From Lawsonibacter sp. (GTDB lineage Bacteria; Bacillota; Clostridia; Oscillospirales; Oscillospiraceae): DNA of 58,845 bases. Positions 24,378-32,939 of the stretch are shown piece after piece. The notes beneath the pieces were generated by a model. That model made no database searches. It saw nothing but the letters and a program-made list of their open reading frames with translations, and had not been told where the DNA came from. Positions within the stretch are counted from its first letter, which is position 1, and each line of letters begins with the position of its first letter. The stretch lies in the NCBI GenBank assembly GCA_022795855.1, contig JAAWHL010000003.1, positions 1 to 58,845 of the forward strand, given 5' to 3'. Both the position numbers and the translations under genes were made by a program.

Positions 24378-25409
24378 ATGCCATTTGGTAAGAAGAAAAA
24401 AGAGCCGAAGGAGCCCAAGGAACCGAAGGAGAAGAAGCCCAAAAAGCCGAAGAAGGAAAAAAAGCCGAAAAAGGAGAAAGCGCCTAAGCAGAAGAAGGAA
24501 AAAAAGGCGAAGGACCCAAATAAAAAGAAGAGTCCCGTCAAGATCCTGATTCCGCTGGTGCTGGCAGTGGTGGCTGCGGCGGCCTTTTTCCTGATGAAGC
24601 CCAAGGAGACCGAGGAGGAGCCCAAAGCGCCTGAGCTGCCCGCGGAGTACAAGGTGGGCGAGCTGGCGGTCACGGGCCTGACGGTGGGTGAGGAAGAGCT
24701 GGAGGTCCAGGCGGAGCTGGCCAAGACGGTACAGTATACCTACACCGATTTGAAGGACGCCGCCGCCGCCGTCTCGGGCTATGTAAGCGCGCTGACCGCA
24801 GAGAGCCCCAGGTTCTCCGTGGTGGACGAGGAATTTGTCCGGACGGAGCGGCCGGATTTCACAGCCCAGGAGGGCATGGTGCTGCTGGCCCGGAACATTG
24901 AGAAGGAGGCCGAACCGGAGGCCGACGCGGAGGCTGACAGCTCTCAGACCGGGGACGGCTCTCAGACCGGGGACGGTTCCCAGGCGGAGGTCCAGGCTGA
25001 GGAGGAGGTCAGCATGGTGCTGACCGTAAGGATTGAGTGGTCCCCCGGGGTCTGCGTGGTAACTGCGGATGAGGCGGAAGGAACCGTTACCTCGCCTCCG
25101 CCGTCGGAAAGCAGCATGGGCGGCGGACAGAGCATCGGCCTGCACGAGGCACAGAGCCGCCTGGAGAACATGGAGCCTGCGGAACTTGGACTGAGCGGGA
25201 CTTCCATGGACGAATACGAGGTGTTCCCCCTGGACGGTGTGGTCATGGTGGACAGCGAGCCCTGTGTCCGGGTGAATATCTACAGCAATCAAAACGCCCA
25301 GAACAGCAATGAGTTTATGGGCAGCTTCCTGATGAGCATGAACGACGGGACGCTTTATCGGCTGGACCCCGCCACCGGGAAGGTGAGCGAGGTAGAGCTA
25401 TCCGACTAG
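24378..25409 (+). CDS. Single-pass membrane protein with Lys-rich cytoplasmic tail
   Basis: Not recognised. 343 residues: about 55 N-terminal residues almost wholly Lys, Pro and Glu (repeats of KKPKKPKK type), one membrane helix (about residues 57-76, ILIPLVLAVVAAAAFFLM) and an acidic extracytoplasmic domain with a Gln/Thr/Gly repeat (QTGDGSQTGDGSQ). The ATG at 24378 is used; an in-frame GTG lies at 24366. Co-directional with the FtsA-like gene 89 bases upstream and ahead of a terminator, so the pair probably works together. Confidence 0.75.
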   Translation: MPFGKKKKEPKEPKEPKEKKPKKPKKEKKPKKEKAPKQKKEKKAKDPNKKKSPVKILIPLVLAVVAAAAFFLMKPKETEEEPKAPELPAEYKVGELAVTGLTVGEEELEVQAELAKTVQYTYTDLKDAAAAVSGYVSALTAESPRFSVVDEEFVRTERPDFTAQEGMVLLARNIEKEAEPEADAEADSSQTGDGSQTGDGSQAEVQAEEEVSMVLTVRIEWSPGVCVVTADEAEGTVTSPPPSESSMGGGQSIGLHEAQSRLENMEPAELGLSGTSMDEYEVFPLDGVVMVDSEPCVRVNIYSNQNAQNSNEFMGSFLMSMNDGTLYRLDPATGKVSEVELSD

Positions 25410-25414
25410 AAAGG

Positions 25415-25455
25415 ACTCCCTGTAGAGCATAAAAGCTATACAGGGAGTATTTTTA
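25415..25455 (+). terminator. Terminator after the Lys-tail membrane protein
   Basis: ACTCCCTGTA and its complement TACAGGGAGT (25439-25448) form the stem, followed by ATTTTTAT. Confidence 0.88.
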
Positions 25456-25485
25456 TATTGAAAAATACGAAGCGGAGTGAAAATC

Positions 25486-26811
25486 TCAGGCGGGGAGAAG
25501 GTACATGTCCTCCGGCGTGCCGTCCAGGCGGAGGGAGGACGCCCCGGTCAGACCGGAGTGGGCCAGGAAGACGGGGGTGAGCATCCCCTCCAGCATGGGG
25601 ACGGTGGAGCGCAGGGAGAGAGCGCCCCGGGGCGTCAGGGCCCGGGCGATGGCGGGGGAGACCTGGGTGATGTTCAGGCCGTACTCCCGGCCCAGCGCCG
25701 CAATCTGCTTGGCGGTGACGGCGGCCCGGGCCTCCTCCTCCAGCGGCCGGAAGCCAATCAGGCCGCTGAACCGCCCCGCGATTTCCCGCAGAACGCCGGA
25801 GCGGGTGAAGGCCAGCCGGGCGGCCTCGTCGGCCTGAAACAGGCGCTGGGCCAGCCCTGCGGGGCCGCCGGGGCCGCCGGAGGCGGGGAGGGGCGGCGGG
25901 GATTCCTCGGGGCAGGGGGGCGCGAAGCCCAGCCGGTTCCCCCGTCCGGACAGGTCCGTATTTGTGGTGAAGAGGAGAACGCAGCGGCGGAAGTCCAGCT
26001 CGCGGCCGCCCTGGCTGTCCTCCCGGCGGGCGGTACAGCGCCCCTCGTCCAGAATGGACATGAAGGACTTGAGGACCTCCGGGTGGGCCTTGTCCAGCTC
26101 GTCAAACATGAAGACGGTGTGGGGACAGCGGCGCACAGCCTCCAGCACCGGCGGGTCGTCGTAGCCCACATAGCCCGGGGGCGCGCCGGTCAGGCGGTAA
26201 ACGGAGTGGGGCTGGGTGAAGGTGTTCAGCTCCGTCCAGACCAGGCGGTAGCGCTCCTGGCCCAGGCAGCGGTTCAGAGCGGGGGCGATGGCCTTGCCAA
26301 GCTCAGACTTGCCCACGCAGGTGGGGCCGTAGAAGATCAGGGACAGAGGGCGGAGGGGGCTGGGCTTGGAGACGTGCCCCCACAGCTTGAAGGCGACTGC
26401 CTCCACCGCCGCCTCCTGGCCCAGGACCCGGCTTTGCAGCTCCTGATTCAGCCGCCGGAAGAGCGGCGGGAGGGGAGGCGGCCCGGGACGCAGAAGGGCG
26501 GCGTCCCCGTCCAGCGCCCGGAGCCGGCCGGCCAGCAGAGAGAAGGAGGGGAAGTGCTGGACGGGGCCGGAAGAGAAGAAGCCGTGCAGGGCGGCGGAGG
26601 GGCCGGCGTAGAGAACGGCGGGCCGGAGGTAGAGCAGATAGCCGTCTGTGCCCCGCCAGAAGCCCAGGCTGGCCTGGGCCGGCCGGCATCCCCCGGGGAG
26701 CCGGCACCCGGCAAACTCGTAGCTGCGCCCCCTCTGGGCGCAGCGGTCGATGCACTCCTTCAGCCGGGCGTAGCCGGAGGGGCCGCAGGAACAGAGCAGA
26801 GAAAAATCCAC
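25486..26811 (-). CDS. ClpB/ClpA-type AAA+ ATPase (single AAA domain)
   Basis: About 441 residues. An unusual N-terminal region (about 120 residues, Cys- and Gly-rich) precedes one AAA+ module of the Clp/Hsp100 second-domain type. Walker A is FYGPTCVGKSELGKA, the pore-loop region GAPPGYVGYDD, Walker B VFMFDELDKAHPEV and sensor 1 LLFTTNTD. A Pro/Gly-rich insertion follows sensor 1, then a ClpB D2-like C-terminal part. There is no first AAA domain or Clp N-domain. GTG at 26811 is chosen because AAGGAGG lies 6 bases upstream; the longer frame to 26892 has no such site. Substrate unknown; no partner gene is adjacent. Confidence 0.82.
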   Translation of the reverse strand: MDFSLLCSCGPSGYARLKECIDRCAQRGRSYEFAGCRLPGGCRPAQASLGFWRGTDGYLLYLRPAVLYAGPSAALHGFFSSGPVQHFPSFSLLAGRLRALDGDAALLRPGPPPLPPLFRRLNQELQSRVLGQEAAVEAVAFKLWGHVSKPSPLRPLSLIFYGPTCVGKSELGKAIAPALNRCLGQERYRLVWTELNTFTQPHSVYRLTGAPPGYVGYDDPPVLEAVRRCPHTVFMFDELDKAHPEVLKSFMSILDEGRCTARREDSQGGRELDFRRCVLLFTTNTDLSGRGNRLGFAPPCPEESPPPLPASGGPGGPAGLAQRLFQADEAARLAFTRSGVLREIAGRFSGLIGFRPLEEEARAAVTAKQIAALGREYGLNITQVSPAIARALTPRGALSLRSTVPMLEGMLTPVFLAHSGLTGASSLRLDGTPEDMYLLPA

Positions 26812-26972
26812 GGGAGGCCTCCTTGATGTGGTGTGCTGCGGTTGCTCCCCGCCCAAACCAGCCGGGGAGCTGCCCCGGACCCAGCCGCCCATTGAAAAGG
26901 GAGGCCCGAAACTGCCGCTGCGCTTCAGACGGAGCAGCTTGACTATATGATTTCCACATTTGGGAGAATTCA

Positions 26973-27011
26973 GACAAAAACCGGCCGGTCATTTTGATGA
27001 CCGGCCGGTTT
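26973..27011 (-). terminator. Terminator of the flgM-yjfB operon
   Basis: Perfect 15-base stem (AAACCGGCCGGTCAT and its complement), 4-base loop, then a T-run on the minus strand (26980-26976). Confidence 0.92.
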
Positions 27012-27020
27012 CTCAGGCTG

Positions 27021-27203
27021 TTATGCGTAGGTGTCAATGAATTGGCCCTTGGCGGGACCGGCTACGTCGGGCAGCATGTTTAACAGCTCCTGACCGGCCA
27101 GCTCCTGGGTATCCATCATCTTTTTCGTGACAGCCATGGAGTAGTTGGTGGCGAAGGAAGCGGCGCTCATACCCATAGCCATGCTGGCGATAGATTCCAT
27201 CAT
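27021..27203 (-). CDS. YjfB-family putative motility protein
   Basis: 60 residues. The N-terminal helix MMESIASMAMGMSAASFATN and the middle VTKKMMDTQELAGQELLNML fit the YjfB family, small proteins annotated as putative motility factors in Firmicutes. AAGGAGGAC precedes the ATG at 27203. It lies 3 bases behind csrA and is the last gene before the terminator. Biochemical role unknown. Confidence 0.85.
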   Translation of the reverse strand: MMESIASMAMGMSAASFATNYSMAVTKKMMDTQELAGQELLNMLPDVAGPAKGQFIDTYA

Positions 27204-27206
27204 AGG

Positions 27207-27506
27207 TCAGTCCTCCTTTCCTTCCGGCGGAGCCGGAATGTGTTCGTTCGGCGGAGAGGAAAGCGCTCCCCGGCTGTGCTCCAGGACGCCTCCCAGGAGG
27301 CCCAGCAGCTCGGCGGGGGCGGACTCCTCCATGGCGGAGTCACGGTTGGCGGTAGCGGCGGTAATCAGCTCGCTGCGCAGGATGGGTACATCCTCCGGAG
27401 CGGAGATGGCCAGACGGACCCGCATCCCGTCTACCGAGAGCACCTGAACCGTGATATCCTGGCCGATGACCAGGGATTCGCCGGCCCTGCGCTGCAAAAT
27501 CAGCAT
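27207..27506 (-). CDS. csrA: Translational regulator CsrA with C-terminal extension
   Basis: RNA-binding repressor; in Bacillus it represses flagellin translation and is antagonised by FliW. The first ~55 residues are a normal CsrA (MLILQRRAGESLVIGQDITV, VRLAISAPEDVPILR), including the conserved Arg near residue 44. The remaining ~45 residues, Glu/Ala/Pro-rich, are additional to the usual 60-75. It overlaps the fliW stop by 7 bases, so the two are coupled. Confidence 0.93.
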   Translation of the reverse strand: MLILQRRAGESLVIGQDITVQVLSVDGMRVRLAISAPEDVPILRSELITAATANRDSAMEESAPAELLGLLGGVLEHSRGALSSPPNEHIPAPPEGKED

Positions 27507-27952
27507 GGCGCGACCTCCTCCGCGCCAAACTCGGCCAGAGGGTGGCGCATTTCATAGGCGTCCGTCTCCAGAATGACCTGCCGGGCCGTCCGGGTGTGTG
27601 GGTTGATGGCCACAGGGCATTTCAGGTTGACGGTACTGTCGGCCACGGGCTTTTTCACCACGCAGAGCACATAGAAGGCCAGCTCCTGGCTCTCGGAAAC
27701 CCCCAAGGATTTCAGTTCCTGGGGCTGAAGCACAGGGCTGTAGTCGGGGCGGAGGGAGAAGGGGTCCATCGCCACGAAGGCCAGAGCAGGGGTGCGGATG
27801 CTCTGAAAGCAGAGCAGGGAACCAGCGCTGCCCTCGAAGGGGAGCAGAAGGAATTCCTGCTCCTCCTCAAAACCGAACAGCCCGGCAGGGAAGAGCAGGC
27901 GCTCGTCCTCGTCATATTCGATCCGGCCAAAATATTTGGTCTGAAGATTCAC
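27500..27952 (-). CDS. fliW: Flagellar assembly factor FliW (CsrA antagonist)
   Basis: Binds CsrA and flagellin, so CsrA is released when flagellin accumulates. 150 residues with the family pattern FPAGLFGFEEEQEFLLLP, PALAFVAMDPF, and VNLKCPVAINPHTRTARQV. It has its usual neighbours yviE and csrA. Confidence 0.95.
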   Translation of the reverse strand: MNLQTKYFGRIEYDEDERLLFPAGLFGFEEEQEFLLLPFEGSAGSLLCFQSIRTPALAFVAMDPFSLRPDYSPVLQPQELKSLGVSESQELAFYVLCVVKKPVADSTVNLKCPVAINPHTRTARQVILETDAYEMRHPLAEFGAEEVAPC

Positions 27953-27966
27953 AAAAATGCCTCCTG

Positions 27967-28575
27967 TCAGGCCTCGACGTCTACAGGCTGATAGTTGGGG
28001 TCAGCGGAGGGGGGGACGTACAGGGGACCGCCCACGTACTTAATGATGACGTCGGGCTGCTGGGTGACAGACAGCTCAATGTCGCCGGGGGTGAACTCAA
28101 ACTGGGGCTGGTTGACCCGCCAGTCGAAGTTCAGCTTATCCATCTCATAGCGGATGTGCATCTCGCCCGGGTCCCAGGTGATTTCGGGACCGGTGGTGGG
28201 GAGGAATTCAATGCCCGCGTTGGGCTTGTAATTTTTCATCTGGGCCTCTGCGGCAAACTGGGTGATCATATCCTGTCCAATCTTGGCCTCCAGCAGCATC
28301 TGACCCTGCTGGGCATAGGTGGCGGTAGCAGTGTAAGAGGCCTGCTGTCCCTGCTGGGCATACTGCTCAATGGAACGCATGGCAGTGGGGACGACGGAAT
28401 TGCGCGCCTCGAAGGTGTCGATATTCAGCTTGATGGGCCGGCTTTTGATGCTCAGGCCGCCATCTCCTCTGGAAATTTCCAAATCCGCTGTCCCGCGGCT
28501 GTACTCCACCTTGGCGTGGGTGACCTTCATCTCGATTTCAATGGGGACCGTTTTAATCTCAATCAGGGGATACAT
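27967..28575 (-). CDS. YviE/DUF6470-family protein
   Basis: 202 residues, beta-strand-rich, starting MYPLIEIKTVPIEIEMKV. The repeated I/V-E-I strands and the position between flgL and fliW identify the YviE type. The family occurs in the flgM-flgN-flgK-flgL-yviE-fliW-csrA block of Bacillus; its function is not established. The middle has a Gln/Ala/Tyr-rich helix (QQASYTATATYAQQGQ). Confidence 0.82.
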   Translation of the reverse strand: MYPLIEIKTVPIEIEMKVTHAKVEYSRGTADLEISRGDGGLSIKSRPIKLNIDTFEARNSVVPTAMRSIEQYAQQGQQASYTATATYAQQGQMLLEAKIGQDMITQFAAEAQMKNYKPNAGIEFLPTTGPEITWDPGEMHIRYEMDKLNFDWRVNQPQFEFTPGDIELSVTQQPDVIIKYVGGPLYVPPSADPNYQPVDVEA

Positions 28576-28609
28576 AACCTCATTTTCCGCTCCTTTCTGC
28601 CGGGGATAA

Positions 28610-29932
28610 TTAGTTCAGATAATCCATCAGGCTCTCGGACAAAACGCTGTTGCCCACCTTCAGGGCCGAGTTGTAGCAGTACTGAGCCCAGATGAAATTG
28701 CTGATGGATTCCACCATGTCCGCGTCCTCCAGTGCGCTGTACTGCTCCTGAAGGTTGTAGAAGTTCTCCTTGAGCAGCTGAAGGTTGTTCTCCAGCTTCG
28801 TGGTGCCCGCGTCCATATTGGTGTACTCGGTTTTGAAGTTGGAGGATGCGGCCTCCAGCTTTTTCACCAGGCGGGTGAACTCATCGCCGTCGGTGCCCTC
28901 CCACTTGCCGTCGGAGACGCGGGCGGTCAGGTCCTTCATCTTCTGGACCAGGGAGTAGATATTTCTGGGGTCGCCGTCCTTATCCACGCCGTAGCCGATG
29001 AAGGTCAGGCCGTTCAGGGCGGCATTGAAGCCGCTGGACTCAATCAGCTGGCCCTTCTCGTTCTCCTGGAAGCCCAGGCCGATGTCCACAAAATATTTTT
29101 CATGCTCGGCCAGATACTCCAGCTTTTCGGCGTTCTGCATGTCGGACTCGTACTGGGCCTTGCTCATGGTCTTGATGTCGGTGGTGACCATCACATAGTC
29201 GCCGTTGGGGTCCAGGTTGCCGGCCTGATCCACCTTAACGGGGTTGCCGGCGGCGTCCCGCATGACCTGGGGCTGCTTCGTGGGGTCGGTGATCGCGTCA
29301 AAGTCGCTGGCCTTCATGGTGGACACGCTGTCGGAGCAGATATAGTAGCTGCCGTTGGGGTCCAGATTGCCCTGGGAGTCCACCGTCTGGGGGGAGCCGC
29401 CGCTGAGGACCACGCTGGGCTCGGTGGCGTCCACGGGAATGCCCCGGTAATAGAGCTTGTTGTCCACCACCTCGAAGGGGACGTTCTGGCCGTCCGCTCC
29501 GGAGAAAATGAAGTTCTCGCCGTATTTCTGGTTCAGGTTCTGGATGATGTTTTCGGACATCTGGTCCAGGGCCTTGCCCAGCTGGACCCGGGCGTCCGCG
29601 GTGGGGTCGTTGAGCGCGTTCAGGGTGGTGCCCGAAATGGTCTTCATGGCGGAGCCGTTGTCGGTGTCAATCAGCTTGTCAATGGAGTCCAGGGAGGTCC
29701 AGGCGGTCTGGAACTTGCGGTAGGTGTCGTCGCAGATGCTGTACTGGCTCTTCACGCTCATGCGGGATTTGCGCAGCTGAAAGGCTTTGGCGGCGGCGGC
29801 GGGGTTTTCGGCGTAGGAGTTGAAGTTGCGCTGGGTCAGGACGGTCTCCCGGGCCTTGTTCAGCGTGACAAAGGACTTTGTCAGGTTGGTGCGGTAGCCG
29901 CGCAGCACGCCGCCGGTAGTGGCTCGAATCAT
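28610..29932 (-). CDS. flgL: Flagellar hook-filament junction protein FlgL
   Basis: Hook-associated protein 3, exported and placed between FlgK and flagellin. 440 residues. The N-terminal flagellin-like helix (KSFVTLNKARETVLTQRNFN) and C-terminal helix (EDADMVESISNFIWAQYCYN) are typical. The variable middle has a duplicated strand DQAGNLDPNGDYV/DSQGNLDPNGSYY. Spacing to flgK is 22 bases. Confidence 0.93.
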   Translation of the reverse strand: MIRATTGGVLRGYRTNLTKSFVTLNKARETVLTQRNFNSYAENPAAAAKAFQLRKSRMSVKSQYSICDDTYRKFQTAWTSLDSIDKLIDTDNGSAMKTISGTTLNALNDPTADARVQLGKALDQMSENIIQNLNQKYGENFIFSGADGQNVPFEVVDNKLYYRGIPVDATEPSVVLSGGSPQTVDSQGNLDPNGSYYICSDSVSTMKASDFDAITDPTKQPQVMRDAAGNPVKVDQAGNLDPNGDYVMVTTDIKTMSKAQYESDMQNAEKLEYLAEHEKYFVDIGLGFQENEKGQLIESSGFNAALNGLTFIGYGVDKDGDPRNIYSLVQKMKDLTARVSDGKWEGTDGDEFTRLVKKLEAASSNFKTEYTNMDAGTTKLENNLQLLKENFYNLQEQYSALEDADMVESISNFIWAQYCYNSALKVGNSVLSESLMDYLN

Positions 29933-29954
29933 AGTGCTATGCCCTCCTTATCTG

Positions 29955-31964
29955 TCAGCGTCCGGCAATGCCGGTGTTGTTAATCAGCCGGTCCAGCGCC
30001 TCGTCCACGGCGGTCATCAGGCGGCAGGCGGCGGAATAGGCCTTCTGGAACTGCATCATATTCATGGCCTCGTCGTTCAGGTCCACGCCGGAGACCGAGT
30101 CCCGGCTGGTGTCCACATCAATCATCAGGGTATAGTGGGAGTTGAGCATGGTATTGGTGCTGCGCTGGTCGTTGCCCAGGGAGATGCACATGTTGCTGAG
30201 CATGTCGTTGAAGGAGCCGTAAAACAGCTTGTCGGAGGCCGCATTAGGATCCAGGTCCTTGGGGTTGTAGAGCAGCGACTCGTTGATTTTGGTCAGCATA
30301 TGGTCCACGTTCTCGTTCTGGGTGGTGTTGGAGACGCTGCCGTCAAACAGCTTGATATAGGAGGTGATAATCTTGGTGTCGCCCTCGCTCCAGCTGTGGG
30401 AGACGGAGATGTTGGAGGCGGTGATGCCCTCGGTGATGTCGCTGTCGCCGCGGATACTGAACAGGGGACCGCCGTTCATGGTCTCGCCGTTTTGGTCCAA
30501 AAAGTCCTTGGTATCGGCGTAAATCTTGCCGTTAAATCCCAAATGGGCGAAATACTTGTTAAAGGCCGTTTGGGCGTTGTCGTTGATGTTCTTGTTGAGC
30601 TTGACGGTGATCTCCTTCACGTCGGTCCCGGCGGGAGGGGTATCGAGGCCCTTGAGCCCCAGATATTCGCCGGCGCTGTCCACGTAGTAGGTGATTTCAG
30701 GCACCTCCAGGGGCTTGTAGATGGGATTGCCCTTGTCATCCAGCGTCCCGGTGTTGTAGACATACTCGCCCTTCTGGTTGATGGCGTGGCCCTGGTTCAG
30801 GTCGTTGTAGACCTTGGCAAACTGCCTGGCCAGCAGGTCCAGGGATTTCTGATAGAAGGGGATGCCCCGCTCGATGGCGGCGTTCTCGTCCACATTGTCG
30901 ATGGTGTTCTGTGTGGAGAAGGTGCCGTTGCCGGTGAGCAGCTCCCGGGTGGCCTGGAGCGAGCCGTACAGGTCGTTGTCGTCCAGGGTAACCGGGCGGC
31001 CGGCGTTGATGGAGGTGTCCTTGGGCTCGCGGTTCTTGGAGTCCACCAGCTTGGTCACGTTGAGGAAGTAGTGCTCGTTGTCCACCTCGGTGCCGTCGGG
31101 GGCCTTGACCTTTTCCGGCATTTCCAGCTGTGCGCCGTAGATGCCGTCAATCAGGCAGGTCTGGTCGGTGTCCACGTTGGGGTCCGGGTTGGCGTTGCCC
31201 AGGCGGATGGTCAGCTTCTCCACCTGCTGTCCCGCGCCGATGTCCTCCATGCTGTAGGTCACGTCAATCTGCATATACTCGGACAGCGCGTCAATCTGGC
31301 GGTTGCGCTCATCCCGCAGCTCCAGGGCGTTGTCGCCGAAGATTTCGCTCTTGCGGATGGCGCTGTTCAGGTCCCGGATGCTGGTCAGAATCTCGTTGAC
31401 GGCAGTGACGTCGTCCTTGAAGCCGTTTTCGGTATTCTGGCGCAGGGTCTCCAGCTTGCCGGCGTAGGTGTTGAACAGGGTGACCAGCGCGTCGGCGGAG
31501 GTGCGCACCAGCGTATCGTTGGACTCGGTGCCGGCGGAGGCGCTCAGGCCGCGGAGAGACTCGGCCAGCTTTTGCAGCTGGGCGTACAGCATACCGTCGC
31601 CCAGGTTCTGGTCCTCGCCCCGGCCCACCTCGTCCAGGATGGAGGCGACCTGATCCAGGCCGGTCAGCATCTTGTCGGTATAGCCCACGCTGGAGGCCTC
31701 GGCGCGGTAGCGGATGTCCAGATAGGGATCCCGAATCTGGTTGATGCCCCGAATCAGCGCGCCGGTGCCCACGTGGGCGTCCAGCTGGGAGCGGTACATG
31801 TCGTTGCCGCCGGTTTTCAGGCTGACCTGATCCAGGCGCTGGCGGGTGTACCCCACGGTGTTGATGTTGGAAATGTTGTTGCCTGTCACGCTCAGCCCCT
31901 TCTGGGCGGCGTAAATGCCCAGGCGGGCGGTGGTGAAGGTGTCGAATGTGCCCACAGTACCCAT
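29955..31964 (-). CDS. flgK: Flagellar hook-filament junction protein FlgK
   Basis: Hook-associated protein 1. 669 residues, somewhat longer than usual. N-terminal motif KGLSVTGNNISNINTVGYTR and C-terminal motif VSGVDLNDEAMNMMQFQKAY are diagnostic. Preceded by flgN, its likely chaperone, and followed by flgL. Confidence 0.96.
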   Translation of the reverse strand: MGTVGTFDTFTTARLGIYAAQKGLSVTGNNISNINTVGYTRQRLDQVSLKTGGNDMYRSQLDAHVGTGALIRGINQIRDPYLDIRYRAEASSVGYTDKMLTGLDQVASILDEVGRGEDQNLGDGMLYAQLQKLAESLRGLSASAGTESNDTLVRTSADALVTLFNTYAGKLETLRQNTENGFKDDVTAVNEILTSIRDLNSAIRKSEIFGDNALELRDERNRQIDALSEYMQIDVTYSMEDIGAGQQVEKLTIRLGNANPDPNVDTDQTCLIDGIYGAQLEMPEKVKAPDGTEVDNEHYFLNVTKLVDSKNREPKDTSINAGRPVTLDDNDLYGSLQATRELLTGNGTFSTQNTIDNVDENAAIERGIPFYQKSLDLLARQFAKVYNDLNQGHAINQKGEYVYNTGTLDDKGNPIYKPLEVPEITYYVDSAGEYLGLKGLDTPPAGTDVKEITVKLNKNINDNAQTAFNKYFAHLGFNGKIYADTKDFLDQNGETMNGGPLFSIRGDSDITEGITASNISVSHSWSEGDTKIITSYIKLFDGSVSNTTQNENVDHMLTKINESLLYNPKDLDPNAASDKLFYGSFNDMLSNMCISLGNDQRSTNTMLNSHYTLMIDVDTSRDSVSGVDLNDEAMNMMQFQKAYSAACRLMTAVDEALDRLINNTGIAGR

Positions 31965-31992
31965 AGTGATCGCTCCTTAAATCCAAGCGCGC

Positions 31993-32469
31993 TCAGGCGC
32001 GGAAATCAGTTTTCATATTTTTAGGAGGCTCCGCCCCGGGGGCCTCGTAGCCGGCGGAGGCCTCGGCGGGGTTGACTCCGGAGGCGGCGATGATCCGTTC
32101 GATCTCATGCAGGCTGCACTCCAGGGTGTTCCGGGCCGCCTGGGAGGCGCTGCGGTAGACCTGATAGCTGCGCTGGAGGGCATCGATCACCTGCCGGGCC
32201 TGCAGCTGCAGAAGGTCCGGGTAATGGCGCTCCAGCTCGTTCAGGGGGACCCCCTTTAGGCCCAGCTGGTCCAGAAGGGAGAGGCGCTTCTGCTCCAGCC
32301 CGCGAAGGGCCAGGGTCAAAACCTGCTCCTGCTTCAGCGCCTCGTCCAGGGCCAGCAGGTCGTCCCGGCGTACCGCCTCGGCCTTCTGCTGGGACAGCTG
32401 GGTCAGGCGCTCCAGGTGCCCGCTGAGCTGGGACAAAAGGTCCAGATAGGCCAGAAAACGCTGCTCCAT
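31993..32469 (-). CDS. flgN: FlgN-family export chaperone
   Basis: 158 residues, all-helical, starting MEQRFLAYLDLLSQLSGHLE. It would hold FlgK and FlgL for export. The C terminus is Pro/Glu-rich. It directly abuts flgM (its ATG is the base before the flgM stop), and precedes flgK. Assignment rests on helicity, length and the flgM-flgN-flgK order. Confidence 0.85.
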   Translation of the reverse strand: MEQRFLAYLDLLSQLSGHLERLTQLSQQKAEAVRRDDLLALDEALKQEQVLTLALRGLEQKRLSLLDQLGLKGVPLNELERHYPDLLQLQARQVIDALQRSYQVYRSASQAARNTLECSLHEIERIIAASGVNPAEASAGYEAPGAEPPKNMKTDFRA

Positions 32470-32778
32470 TTACCGGCCCTCCCCCAGGAAGAGGATCCTG
32501 GCAGCGATGGACATGGGGTCGGGGGCATACTGCCCGGAGGCCACCTGCTGGCGGAGATTGGCGATGTCGCCCGTGGTGGTGGCGGTACGTACCTCCTGAG
32601 AGAGCCGGCTGACCAGATCCATGTGGAAGCGGCTGTCCCCGCTGGCGGCGGAGAGTGTGACACTGTCATAATTCTTGTGTCCTGCGGCGGTTTGGACGCG
32701 GCTGTCCCGCCCGGCCTTGGTCGGATAGACCTTGGAGGCCGGGATGGGGGAGAGCGCTCCGTAATTAGAAGTCAGCAC
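32470..32778 (-). CDS. flgM: Anti-sigma-28 factor FlgM
   Basis: Binds FliA and is expelled through the flagellum after the hook is complete. 102 residues; the C-terminal half (SRFHMDLVSRLSQEVRT, IANLRQQVASGQYAPDPMSI) has the FlgM sigma-binding helices. The start is GTG at 32778; a TGA lies just upstream in frame. It has its own sigma-28-type promoter at 32837-32863. Confidence 0.88.
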   Translation of the reverse strand: MLTSNYGALSPIPASKVYPTKAGRDSRVQTAAGHKNYDSVTLSAASGDSRFHMDLVSRLSQEVRTATTTGDIANLRQQVASGQYAPDPMSIAARILFLGEGR

Positions 32779-32836
32779 AGCGACTCACATCCTTTTTCAA
32801 AAAATCCATAATACGTCCCTGCATCTTATACTACTT

Positions 32837-32863
32837 ATATCGGCAGCTTTGGCGCAAAATTAA
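32837..32863 (-). promoter_or_regulatory. Sigma-28 promoter of the flgM operon
   Basis: On the minus strand TTAA, a 15-base spacer and a perfect GCCGATAT (32844-32837). It heads flgM-flgN-flgK-flgL-yviE-fliW-csrA-yjfB. Confidence 0.82.
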
Positions 32864-32939
32864 GAAAAGAAGGAAAACTCTTTCCGAAATAAAGCGGCCC
32901 AAGGCCTTAAAAAACAGGCCTCGGACCGCGGCTTTCCCG

